27,516 nt of DNA from JAIPIY01 sp964489785 (GCA_964489785.1 CAZAZY010000008.1:1-27516), one strand, 5' to 3'; shown: positions 15,059-21,121, counted from the stretch's first letter. Program-made: numbers and translations. Notes: generated by a model not told the origin, from the sequence alone.

Positions 15059-16375
15059 TTACGAAAGAAACTTCTTTCCAATTGCCAAGGCAAATTTGTC
15101 AAGTGTCGACAACGTTTCTTTGGTTAGACCCAAAGTACTTGTCGACTCTGTGACAGTTTTCTTACCAGTGAGGACTTGGACCTCGCTGATGGCCTGTTGG
15201 TGAGCTTCTTTGTCCTTCCGTAGAGTTGTGATGTTTTTATGACCAGAAACTTCCACAAGGGATTCTTGATAAGCTTTTGCAGATGCAATAGCCCCAAGAC
15301 CTTCTTGTGTTTTCATTAGCTGGCTCATGAACGCTTGATGGACAAGTGGGTCGATAGAGATGAATCCCTGAACCCAAGAATCGTTGATGATCACACCCCA
15401 TTCTGGCAAGAAAACATGTTCTCCGTGCATAATAAATGAGGCTTCCCAAAATTGACGATCTTTGATGTCACGCATGGGTTTAATACGACCGCCTTGCATT
15501 ACTATTACATCACCCTCTTTGATTTCATACCCAAGTTGGGAATCTGGATCATGTAGGTTGGTAAGTGTAGTTGCAGGAATATCGTTACCTTTGTGGCGAC
15601 AAATTCTCCAAGCCTTTCTGGCATCTCGCAATTCCTCCCAGTACACATTATTTAGTGTAGCGCCACCTACTTTTGAACCAACAATTTGCTCGTATGTGAG
15701 CCTTTGTAGGGCCTTAAGAGTGGTTGCGCGGATAAAATCGTCCATCCGACCTTTGATGCCTTCTAGTGCTTTTTCAGCACCTTCTTCATCATAGATTGAA
15801 ACCTTGCGAATGTAGGGTGCCACAGCAACAAGATCAAGTGCTTCGTAGGTGTATGTAATCTCACCCCTTAGTGCCACCATATCACTTGTTGTGGGAGGTT
15901 CCGTTGTACTGGGCTTGATATCCTTGGTTTCATTGATTGTTGGTACAATAATGACTTCCAATAATGATTTGCCTATGAACTTTTTAGGCATCCAAAATTT
16001 GTATTCACCAGGAGTGAGGATGATGTAAATAGGATCACCAAGAAAAGTGACGACCCCTGCCCATCCTAATGGTATTTTTGTTACCGGACTCATGAATGTT
16101 GTTAATATTACAATCACAAGTATGGAAATACTAAGAATTCCGGCAATGATCAGAGATACCTCTGAGATACCATTTAAAGCTAAAGATACTGATCCTATCA
16201 TGAAACCCATGGTTAATGAGACCATTATCGTAATAGGTAGTATCTGTGTAAGGTTGATTTTCTCTGCTTCAGTTGAATTTAAGATTCCAGAATTCTTTCG
16301 ATGTTCTGGTAAGATGCCTCGTACCCAGGGGGAAATTTTTTTGATTGCCCAGGGAGTGTTTTTAAGCGTTTGCAT
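15059..16375 (-). CDS. SPFH/band-7-like membrane protein
   Basis: The 438-residue product has two predicted transmembrane helices (about 46-69 and 73-95). A region at about 101-280 resembles the SPFH (stomatin/prohibitin/flotillin) fold: P-L-G-W-A-G-V-V-T-F-L-G, T-P-G-E-Y-K-F-W-M-P, D-M-V-A-L-R-G-E-I-T-Y-T-Y. The rest, to about 430, is helical, rich in Ala, Gln and Lys, typical of the oligomerising SPFH tail. SPFH proteins form ring scaffolds in membranes, often with a protease or lipid partner; no such partner (for example NfeD) is adjacent. The gene has its own promoter, a leader of about 106 nt shared almost exactly with the next upstream gene, and its own terminator. Confidence 0.68.
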   Translation of the reverse strand: MQTLKNTPWAIKKISPWVRGILPEHRKNSGILNSTEAEKINLTQILPITIMVSLTMGFMIGSVSLALNGISEVSLIIAGILSISILVIVILTTFMSPVTKIPLGWAGVVTFLGDPIYIILTPGEYKFWMPKKFIGKSLLEVIIVPTINETKDIKPSTTEPPTTSDMVALRGEITYTYEALDLVAVAPYIRKVSIYDEEGAEKALEGIKGRMDDFIRATTLKALQRLTYEQIVGSKVGGATLNNVYWEELRDARKAWRICRHKGNDIPATTLTNLHDPDSQLGYEIKEGDVIVMQGGRIKPMRDIKDRQFWEASFIMHGEHVFLPEWGVIINDSWVQGFISIDPLVHQAFMSQLMKTQEGLGAIASAKAYQESLVEVSGHKNITTLRKDKEAHQQAISEVQVLTGKKTVTESTSTLGLTKETLSTLDKFALAIGKKFLS

Positions 16376-16387
16376 TGTTTCTACGGT

Positions 16388-16474
16388 TTTGGAGGTTAGT
16401 GATTAGGTTACCCACAATAACAAACAGGGGAGTTTGCACTCATAGATAACCTAAACACAACCAAATGTAAAAGA
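16388..16474 (-). ncRNA. duplicated structured leader RNA, copy 1 (SPFH gene)
   Basis: These 87 bp are identical to 17129-17215. In the transcript, TTAGGTTA pairs with TAACCTAA (genomic 16447-16454 with 16403-16410), enclosing GAGT-GCAA-ACTC, a 4-bp hairpin with a GNRA tetraloop (16430-16441), and a CCCC...GGG pairing that may form a third helix. It occupies nearly the whole leader. I recognise no known riboswitch class. Confidence 0.65.
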
Positions 16475-16488
16475 ACTATATTAAGTAT

Positions 16489-16517
16489 ATTATACACTAT
16501 ATAAAAAGAAAAGTCAA
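16489..16517 (-). promoter_or_regulatory. SPFH gene promoter, -35 inside a terminator hairpin
   Basis: Minus strand: TTGACT (16512-16517), 17-nt spacer ending GTG (extended -10 TG), TATAAT (16489-16494). The -35 is part of the 3' arm of the upstream terminator, and the terminator's T-run falls in the spacer. Confidence 0.85.
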
Positions 16518-16539
16518 GCACCTAGGAAGATGCTTGACT
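16503..16539 (-). terminator. terminator of the 187-residue membrane protein gene
   Basis: AGTCAAGCA (16512-16520) pairs perfectly with TGCTTGACT (16531-16539); TTTTCTTTTT follows on the minus strand. Confidence 0.8.
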
Positions 16540-16555
16540 ATTTGTTGCAACCTGG

Positions 16556-17119
16556 TTATTTGCCAGGTTTATAGATTCTGAAATATGCTACACCGGGAGC
16601 TTTTCCCCAAATGTAGAGATTTCCGTTCTCCCATGATTCTGGGAGAGATTCGTTACCTCGAACCATTGCTCCACTTTTGGTTTGCTTGCAATATTTGTCA
16701 TCATTCTGATTTTCCATGCGGTAGTCAGAATGTTTATTGAAGTTAAATTCCAAAGTAAAATTTTTGGGTTTCTCTGCTTGATAGGGAACCGGAAAGAATT
16801 CTCCTACCGTCACCAATGTGTCCTTACCATTAATCCTGATTGAAATACTTTGGTTAGATTCCGATTCCAAAGTCGCCACCAAGGTTTGTTGACCCTGAGT
16901 ATTTGCTTCAGGGGAAGAACATGACCTTACGGTCATGATAATTCCCAAGATAATAATGATGGGAATAATGAATATTAGGCAATATCCAAGGATTCTTGCT
17001 CGAACAGACTTAGTTTTTGATGCCCAAGAATTTTCTTGTTGCAAATCTTTAATTTCTGCCTCGGCAAGAAACTGAGGATTCTTTGGATCGTCATTCTGGT
17101 TGGTTCCGTTAGTTGACAT
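16556..17119 (-). CDS. single-pass membrane protein with outside domain, unknown
   Basis: The 187-residue product has a polar cytoplasmic N-terminus (1-41), one transmembrane helix (about 42-64), two Cys just outside it (R-S-C-S-S), and a beta-rich extracellular domain of about 120 residues with I-R-I-N-G-K-D-T, W-G-K-A-P-G-V-A-Y-F-R-I-Y and single Cys in K-Y-C-K-Q. I recognise no family. It shares its promoter and 87-nt leader with the SPFH gene downstream, although the proteins are unrelated, so the two are likely co-regulated. Its own terminator overlaps the SPFH promoter. Confidence 0.72.
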   Translation of the reverse strand: MSTNGTNQNDDPKNPQFLAEAEIKDLQQENSWASKTKSVRARILGYCLIFIIPIIIILGIIMTVRSCSSPEANTQGQQTLVATLESESNQSISIRINGKDTLVTVGEFFPVPYQAEKPKNFTLEFNFNKHSDYRMENQNDDKYCKQTKSGAMVRGNESLPESWENGNLYIWGKAPGVAYFRIYKPGK

Positions 17120-17128
17120 GGTGTTTGA

Positions 17129-17215
17129 TTTGGAGGTTAGTGATTAGGTTACCCACAATAACAAACAGGGGAGTTTGCACTCATAGATAACCTAAACACA
17201 ACCAAATGTAAAAGA
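17129..17215 (-). ncRNA. duplicated structured leader RNA, copy 2
   Basis: Identical over 87 bp to 16388-16474, with the same predicted closing stem and GCAA-capped hairpin. It ends 9 nt before the ATG at 17119. Confidence 0.65.
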
Positions 17216-17229
17216 GCTATATTATCACT

Positions 17230-17258
17230 ATTATACACTATATATAAAAAAAAGTCAA
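17230..17258 (-). promoter_or_regulatory. promoter of the 187-residue protein gene, -35 inside a terminator hairpin
   Basis: Minus strand: TTGACT (17253-17258), 17-nt spacer with extended -10 TG, TATAAT (17230-17235). Same design as 16489-16517. Confidence 0.85.
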
Positions 17259-17279
17259 GCACCTGGGAGAGTGCCTGAC
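17246..17279 (-). terminator. terminator of alaE
   Basis: GTCAAGCA (17254-17261) pairs with TGCCTGAC (17272-17279), with one G-T wobble, and eight T follow on the minus strand. The hairpin begins directly after the alaE stop codon. Confidence 0.8.
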
Positions 17280-17768
17280 CTACTGTGATTTTATCACCAA
17301 AAAACGTACATATTCTAATAGTTTGCCGTACAGGGTGCCAATAATAAACGTTCCTGACAGGGTAGCTAATGCAATAGTTATTTTCTGATTTAATGGTATT
17401 TCTCCATCAAAAAATACTATTCCAATATACGGCACACCATGATACACAACATACAAACACCCATCAATAACCCATGTTGGTCTGGTTGCAAAACGTGCAA
17501 TCATTTTATCACGTACGATTCCATAGACTCGTGCGGTCAAAAAATTAAATACGGTAATTTTGAATCTCTTGTCCAAACTTTGCGTAACGGTCAGTTCAAA
17601 GATGTATGTCTCGACAAACATCATTACTGCAAAAGACAGAAAAGAAAACAACAAAGTATCAACCAGAAATTTTACATAGGTAAATCTTTCTTTTGATATT
17701 TTTTTATCAATGAAAATAGCGACCCCCCAGGAGATCGCCAAAAGAGCAATCTGCCAAGGTTGTATCAT
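17280..17768 (-). CDS. alaE: AlaE-family L-alanine exporter
   Basis: AlaE exports L-alanine across the inner membrane, driven by proton motive force. From ATG 17768 the product has 162 residues (E. coli AlaE has 149) and four predicted helices. The family signature is clear: F-V-E-T-Y-I-F-E-L, T-V-T-Q-S-L-D-K-R, N-F-L-T-A-R-V-Y-G-I-V-R-D, and a late G-T-L-Y-G-K-L-L-E-Y. An ATG at 17861 would add 31 residues, but a good promoter (AAGACA, 17 nt, TATACT at 17796-17801) lies inside that stretch, so I prefer the shorter form. It has its own terminator. Function follows family identity only. Confidence 0.85.
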   Translation of the reverse strand: MIQPWQIALLAISWGVAIFIDKKISKERFTYVKFLVDTLLFSFLSFAVMMFVETYIFELTVTQSLDKRFKITVFNFLTARVYGIVRDKMIARFATRPTWVIDGCLYVVYHGVPYIGIVFFDGEIPLNQKITIALATLSGTFIIGTLYGKLLEYVRFLVIKSQ

Positions 17769-17795
17769 CGGTTTTGATTTACAAGGTTCTGGTGT

Positions 17796-17824
17796 AGTAT
17801 ACACGAAAACAGGGTGTTTGTCTT
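17796..17824 (-). promoter_or_regulatory. alaE promoter
   Basis: Minus strand: AAGACA (17819-17824), 17-nt spacer ending GTG, TATACT (17796-17801); leader about 21 nt. Confidence 0.65.
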
Positions 17825-17859
17825 TCTTGTTCCATGTCTTACTTACAGTAACAAAACTC

Positions 17860-17910
17860 ACAATAACAAAATGAGGGTAATACGATGTATTACCCTCATT
17901 TTGTTATTGT
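17860..17910 (-). terminator. perfect 24-bp hairpin after tRNA-Leu(UAA)
   Basis: Bases 17860-17883 are perfectly complementary to 17887-17910, with a 3-nt loop. The hairpin starts at the tRNA discriminator base on the minus strand, and its 3' arm contains TTTTGTTATTGT. It very likely ends the tRNA transcript and may also help form the tRNA 3' end. Confidence 0.8.
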
Positions 17911-17990
17911 GCCGGGAGCGGGACTCGAACCCGCACGGCTTGCGCCCAGGGATTTTAAGTCCCTTATGTCTACCATTCCATCATCCCGGC
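17910..17990 (-). tRNA. tRNA-Leu (UAA)
   Basis: Full cloverleaf on the minus strand: acceptor GCCGGGA with TCCCGGC, anticodon loop CTTAAAA with anticodon UAA, long variable arm and GTTCGAGTC T-loop region. CCA is not encoded. Confidence 0.93.
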
Positions 17991-18023
17991 TATATTGCTT
18001 TGAAAGTCCACTATTGCTCGTTG

Positions 18024-18096
18024 TCCCCCCAGTAGGACTTGAACCTACGACCGTTTGCTTAAGAGGCAACTGCTCTACCAGCTGAGCTATGAGGGG
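18024..18096 (-). tRNA. tRNA-Lys (CUU)
   Basis: Acceptor CCCCTCA pairs with TGGGGGG (one T-G). The D-arm is GCTCAGCTGGTAGAGC, the anticodon loop CTCTTAA has anticodon CUU, and the T-loop is TTCAAGT. The outer base pair of the anticodon stem is a G-A mismatch. CCA is not encoded. Confidence 0.9.
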
Positions 18097-18152
18097 AATA
18101 TATTACATTGAATACATACCCTGAATTATTGAAATACGTACCTACATATTTC

Positions 18153-18237
18153 TGGTGCCCGGGAGAGGACTTGAACCTCCACAGATTGCTCTACTAGTTC
18201 CTAAGACTAGCGCGTCTACCAATTTCGCCACCCGGGC
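18153..18237 (-). tRNA. tRNA-Leu (UAG), CCA encoded
   Basis: Acceptor GCCCGGG pairs with CCCGGGC, the anticodon loop CTTAGGA has anticodon UAG, and the variable arm is long. Unlike the other tRNAs here, an ACCA end is encoded. Its 5' 24 nt recur as a remnant at 18502-18547. Confidence 0.93.
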
Positions 18238-18245
18238 TATGTGCA

Positions 18246-18482
18246 TCATAATAACCTTTTTATAAACTCTTTTCCAGTACCTGATTTAAGGTATTTTTCT
18301 CGCTCTCTTGCCAGAATTCTAGTTGGATACTGTTCGTAAAGAATTAGTGTAAAAGGGCTGTATGCCTTTGTTGTTTTATTTTTGCCAAGGTTATGTTCTT
18401 GAAACCTTCTATCAAGATTGTTGGTTAATCCAACATATAAATAGTTTCTTTTTGTACTTTGTATAACATAAGTATAAAACAT
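18246..18482 (-). CDS. small GIY-YIG domain protein
   Basis: The 78-residue product is one GIY-YIG nuclease domain: Y-T-Y-V at residues 3-6, Y-L-Y-V-G-L-T-N-N-L-D-R-R-F-Q-E-H as the G-Y-I-G-T-N-L-x-R-R block, and A-R-E-R-E-K-Y-L-K-S-G with the catalytic Glu and G-K-E-F-I-K. Such stand-alone UvrC-like domains are common in CPR and Bacteroidota; the biochemical role of most is unknown. It lies 8 nt upstream of tRNA-Leu(UAG), and a copy of the 5' end of that tRNA lies upstream of it. It is the only gene in the window whose stop is TGA. ATG follows a TACAAT (18491-18496) by 8 nt. Confidence 0.88.
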   Translation of the reverse strand: MFYTYVIQSTKRNYLYVGLTNNLDRRFQEHNLGKNKTTKAYSPFTLILYEQYPTRILAREREKYLKSGTGKEFIKRLL

Positions 18483-18501
18483 AGTATTTTATTGTATTGC
18501 A

Positions 18502-18547
18502 TCTACCAACCTGCCTGCCGGCAAAGGCAGGTTTCGCCACCCGGGCT
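18502..18547 (-). pseudogene. tRNA-Leu(UAG) 5' remnant split by a 22-bp palindrome
   Basis: 18532-18547 and 18502-18509 equal 18223-18238 and 18215-18222, the first 24 bp of tRNA-Leu(UAG) plus one flanking base. A 22-bp insert separates them at 18510-18531. Nothing of the tRNA follows beyond the D-arm. Confidence 0.85.
18510..18531. repeat. 22-bp GC-rich palindromic element
   Basis: CCTGCCT pairs with AGGCAGG around a core that includes GCCGGC. It is far richer in GC than its surroundings and sits inside the tRNA remnant, as REP-like small palindromic insertions do. Confidence 0.7.
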
Positions 18548-18562
18548 TTATAAAACTTGTTT

Positions 18563-18591
18563 ATTGTATATTAAAAAGATTGAATTATCAA
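18563..18591 (-). promoter_or_regulatory. promoter of the tRNA-Leu/GIY-YIG/tRNA run
   Basis: Minus strand: TTGATA (18586-18591), 17-nt spacer, TACAAT (18563-18568). The start near 18556 lies about 10 nt before the tRNA-Leu remnant, so this looks like the original tRNA-Leu promoter. Confidence 0.7.
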
Positions 18592-18634
18592 TCTTTTGTT
18601 ACCCTTGGTCTACTTTACTACGTAAAGATCGACC
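18574..18634. repeat. two adjacent palindromes
   Basis: AAAAGATTGA pairs perfectly with TCAATCTTTT (18574-18597). A second element, GGTC..CTTTAC with GTAAAG..GACC, spans 18607-18634. Together with 18510-18531 and 18642-18667 they pack four inverted repeats into about 160 bp. Confidence 0.7.
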
Positions 18635-18641
18635 GACGGGC

Positions 18642-18667
18642 AAAAATTGTCATCAATGACAATTTTT
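18642..18667 (-). terminator. terminator of the infB-rbfA-tRNA-Cys run
   Basis: AAAAATTGTCAT (18642-18653) pairs perfectly with ATGACAATTTTT (18656-18667), beginning 1 nt after tRNA-Cys on the minus strand. Confidence 0.75.
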
Positions 18668-18668
18668 G

Positions 18669-18740
18669 AGGCCTGGGCGGGAATCGAACCCGCGCATGGA
18701 AGTTTTGCAGACTCCAGCGTTTCCACTTCGCCACCAGGCC
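18669..18740 (-). tRNA. tRNA-Cys (GCA)
   Basis: Acceptor GGCCTGG with CCAGGCC, anticodon GCA in loop CTGCAAA, T-arm GCGGG-TTCGATT-CCCGC, and discriminator U73 as expected for tRNA-Cys. CCA is not encoded. Its 5' end is only 5 nt from the rbfA stop codon. Confidence 0.93.
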
Positions 18741-18745
18741 TTTAA

Positions 18746-19111
18746 TTATTCGGTACCACCTTCCGCACCTTCTTCTCGCAATATTGCATCAATAGCATAC
18801 CGGTTTTTCTCTCCTTTATCAATATGGAAGATTAATTTTGGTGCACGGCGATGTTTGAATGTTGCATTAATTTTTTGCAACATGTCATGGGCTCGTCGTT
18901 GTACAAATTTCAATGCAATAGCCTCTTGGCTTTCTGGTAATACAGAAATACCTACTGATGCAAGATTGCTTTTGTCTTGCATAGTAACACTGGTTACGGT
19001 AATTAATGATTGCTTATTACCTTCTTGTACGATAAAACCAGCGATGACTTTTTGTATTTCACCGGTAAACCGTTCGTTACTTGTTTGTTTTTGTATGTCG
19101 TTATTATTCAT
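18746..19111 (-). CDS. rbfA: ribosome-binding factor A
   Basis: RbfA is a KH-fold assembly factor that binds the 30S subunit near helix 1 and the neck and is needed for late 16S maturation. The 121 residues fit the family: an N-terminal E-R-F-T-G-E-I-Q-K-V-I helix, I-T-V-T-S-V-T-M, L-A-S-V-G-I-S-V-L, a central A-L-K-F-V-Q-R-R-A-H-D-M-L helix, and R-R-A-P-K-L-I-F-H-I-D. The ATG overlaps the end of infB by 8 nt, the classical infB-rbfA order, and tRNA-Cys follows 5 nt after its stop. No Shine-Dalgarno is present, so translation is probably coupled to infB. Confidence 0.9.
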   Translation of the reverse strand: MNNNDIQKQTSNERFTGEIQKVIAGFIVQEGNKQSLITVTSVTMQDKSNLASVGISVLPESQEAIALKFVQRRAHDMLQKINATFKHRRAPKLIFHIDKGEKNRYAIDAILREEGAEGGTE

Positions 19112-20612
19112 ATTTAATGATAAAAGATTCTATAACATCTCCTGGTGCTGGTTCGATTTTTGATTCGATCATACAACCAAATTCAGAACCTTCTCGGACC
19201 GTTTTTGTGTCTTGTTTTCCTTCTTGGAGATTGGTTATTTTACCTCTACCAACCATAACATCTCTTCGAAGAATACGCACTTGTGAACCCAATGTGATTT
19301 CACCTTCAGTTACGCGACCTCCGCAAACATGTTTATCTCGTGTACTACTGAAATGACGTAAAAGTTTTATAGATCCAATAACATGGGTTACTTCCTGTTT
19401 TGGTTTCCATGTTTCTCGCATAGAAGTGATCCATTCGGTTAAATGATAGATAACGTCAAAAGTTTTTACTAACACAGATGTTCCAATCAGCATGTCTTCA
19501 GCTTTTCTTTCTACGGTAACACCAAAACCCAGAATAACGGTAGATGGATCAGCTTTTGCTAATTTCACATCTGATTCATTGACTGACCCAACGCCACGCT
19601 CGATAATTTTAAACCCAAGAAATTCATCTTGCATTTTTGCTAATTCACTACATACGGCTTCTACGGTACCCATGGTGTCTCCCTTGATAATCATGGGAAT
19701 ACTGGTTTTTGCTGTGCCCATATCAAGACGTGGTTCTTTTTTGTTTGCAGTATCATCCAAAAATGTTTTGATCATTTTTTCAGCTTCTTTTTTTGTTTCC
19801 ACTGTAGTAAAGGTTGATCCAATTTCCGGTGAAGTTGAAAATCCTGTAATACGCACAGGTGTAGAAAACTGAGCATATGACAATTTTCCACCCACGGTAT
19901 TTTCCATAATTCTGGTACTAGAAAATGATTCAGGTGTAACCACTAAAGAACCGCTAGAAAGAGACCCATTTTTAATCAACAGTGTTGCAGATACACCTCG
20001 TTTTGGGTCGTGGGTCGCTTCTAGTACAAAACCAGTTGCAGGTAGGGAAGTATCACCTTGTAATTCTTCTAATTCAGCAACCAAAAGAATTGTTTCCATG
20101 AGGTCGTTTACACCAGCTCCTGTTTTTGCAGAGATGGGTACTACGGGTGTATTTCCTCCATAACCTTCGACGAATATTTCATGTTCCAAAAGATCACCTT
20201 TTACTTTTTCGATATTTGCAGCAGGTAAATCAATTTTGTTGATAGCAACAATAAAAGGAACATTGTTGGCTTTGATTGTTTTAATAGCTTCGATAGTTTG
20301 TTGTTTTACACTGTCTTCCGCGGATACAATGAGAATAGCAATATCAGCCAATGATGCACCACGAGTTCTCATACCAGAAAAAGCGGCATGTCCTGGTGTA
20401 TCTAAAAATGTAATAGTTCGGTCATTACCTTTTTCATCTTTGTGATGAGCTTCGTAGGCTTTGATATGTTGGGTAATTCCACCTGCTTCACCAGCAACAA
20501 TATTACTCTTTTGAATATAATCCAAAAGAGATGATTTTCCATGATCAACGTGCCCCATAATTACTACTACAGGTGGTCGTTGTATAATTGTATTTTCTTT
20601 ACTTTTTTTCAT
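19104..20612 (-). CDS. infB: translation initiation factor IF-2, short form
   Basis: IF-2 is the GTPase that brings fMet-tRNA to the ribosome and promotes subunit joining. From ATG 20612 it has 502 residues (E. coli IF-2alpha has 890): the long N-terminal region is missing, and the G domain starts almost at once. Motifs are G-H-V-D-H-G-K-S-S (G1), D-T-P-G-H-A-A-F (G3), N-K-I-D (G4) and S-A-K-T-G (G5), followed by domains II, III and the C-terminal initiator-tRNA-binding domain. An ATG at 20654 lies deep in the preceding gene and is less likely. It overlaps the DUF4446 gene by 14 nt. IF-2 is known to favour leaderless mRNAs, which fits this genome. Confidence 0.95.
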   Translation of the reverse strand: MKKSKENTIIQRPPVVVIMGHVDHGKSSLLDYIQKSNIVAGEAGGITQHIKAYEAHHKDEKGNDRTITFLDTPGHAAFSGMRTRGASLADIAILIVSAEDSVKQQTIEAIKTIKANNVPFIVAINKIDLPAANIEKVKGDLLEHEIFVEGYGGNTPVVPISAKTGAGVNDLMETILLVAELEELQGDTSLPATGFVLEATHDPKRGVSATLLIKNGSLSSGSLVVTPESFSSTRIMENTVGGKLSYAQFSTPVRITGFSTSPEIGSTFTTVETKKEAEKMIKTFLDDTANKKEPRLDMGTAKTSIPMIIKGDTMGTVEAVCSELAKMQDEFLGFKIIERGVGSVNESDVKLAKADPSTVILGFGVTVERKAEDMLIGTSVLVKTFDVIYHLTEWITSMRETWKPKQEVTHVIGSIKLLRHFSSTRDKHVCGGRVTEGEITLGSQVRILRRDVMVGRGKITNLQEGKQDTKTVREGSEFGCMIESKIEPAPGDVIESFIIKYE

Positions 20613-21075
20613 AGGCAATTTTTGCGTTATCAAGCACTTCTTGTTCTTCAGCACTTAGTTCCTGTGTTGCAGTGTATTTGGTAATATGTTTTGCAAAGAC
20701 GCTTGTTTTTTCTCGTGAATAAATGGTAGACAACACAACACCATCTCCATTTTCAGTTACGAATGCGGTTGCAAAGCTTTGGTTTCCTCCCGCATCAGTA
20801 AATGCATTGAATCTTTTTACTGGTGGTTCTTGGACTGTTTTCAAAAGACGTTGGTGTAATGATTCAATTTCTTTGTGTAATACTATATTTTCTGCTTGTA
20901 ATTCTTTGATATTTTCCAAAGCTTGGGTTATAGTTGATTCTAGGGAATTACCTTGTTTACCAGAAGCCAATACTACAAGTCTTTTCCCTAGTGTAGAGAT
21001 ATAATAAAATAAGCCACCTAAAACAAGGAGGATAATACCTGAAATAATGCTGACCAACAAAATGAGAAAGTCCAT
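20599..21075 (-). CDS. DUF4446 family membrane protein
   Basis: The 158-residue product has an N-terminal transmembrane helix (about 4-26), a coiled-coil region (about 45-80, L-E-N-I-K-E-L-Q-A-E-N) and a small C-terminal domain with the DUF4446 pattern: V-K-R-F-N-A-F-T-D-A-G-G-N-Q-S-F, then G-D-G-V-V-L-S-T-I-Y-S-R-E and L-S-A-E-E-Q-E. Function unknown. It is the first gene of the infB-rbfA-tRNA-Cys run and overlaps infB. Its promoter ends 8 nt before ATG. Confidence 0.87.
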   Translation of the reverse strand: MDFLILLVSIISGIILLVLGGLFYYISTLGKRLVVLASGKQGNSLESTITQALENIKELQAENIVLHKEIESLHQRLLKTVQEPPVKRFNAFTDAGGNQSFATAFVTENGDGVVLSTIYSREKTSVFAKHITKYTATQELSAEEQEVLDNAKIAYEKK

Positions 21076-21083
21076 TGTATATC

Positions 21084-21112
21084 AGTATACACAAAATTAC
21101 TAAAAATTCAAA
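21084..21112 (-). promoter_or_regulatory. promoter of the DUF4446-infB-rbfA run, leaderless
   Basis: Minus strand: TTTGAA (21107-21112), 17-nt spacer ending GTG, TATACT (21084-21089), then 8 nt to ATG 21075. Confidence 0.7.
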
Positions 21113-21116
21113 TACT
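21111..21116 (+). promoter_or_regulatory. -10 box of the cysteine desulfurase gene, leaderless
   Basis: AATACT ends 5 nt before the ATG at 21122. It overlaps the -35 of the divergent promoter at 21084-21112. Confidence 0.5.
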
Positions 21117-21121
21117 ATTGT

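Noticed and set aside
16391..16395. GGAGG, looking like a Shine-Dalgarno (also at 17132-17136)
   Set aside because: The downstream genes are on the minus strand, where this reads CCTCC. It is part of the duplicated leader, not a ribosome binding site.
16376..17229. The duplicated leader as an insertion sequence
   Set aside because: No transposase, terminal inverted repeat or target duplication is seen, and each copy lies precisely between a promoter and a start codon.
17814..18085. Plus-strand ORFs over the tRNA-Leu and tRNA-Lys genes
   Set aside because: They are antisense translations of tRNA genes (typical G-L-E-P-A-R and R-D-S-N-P-H strings) and not proteins.
18666..19163. 165-codon plus-strand ORF over tRNA-Cys and rbfA
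   Set aside because: It begins with the antisense of tRNA-Cys and then runs opposite to the well-supported rbfA frame.
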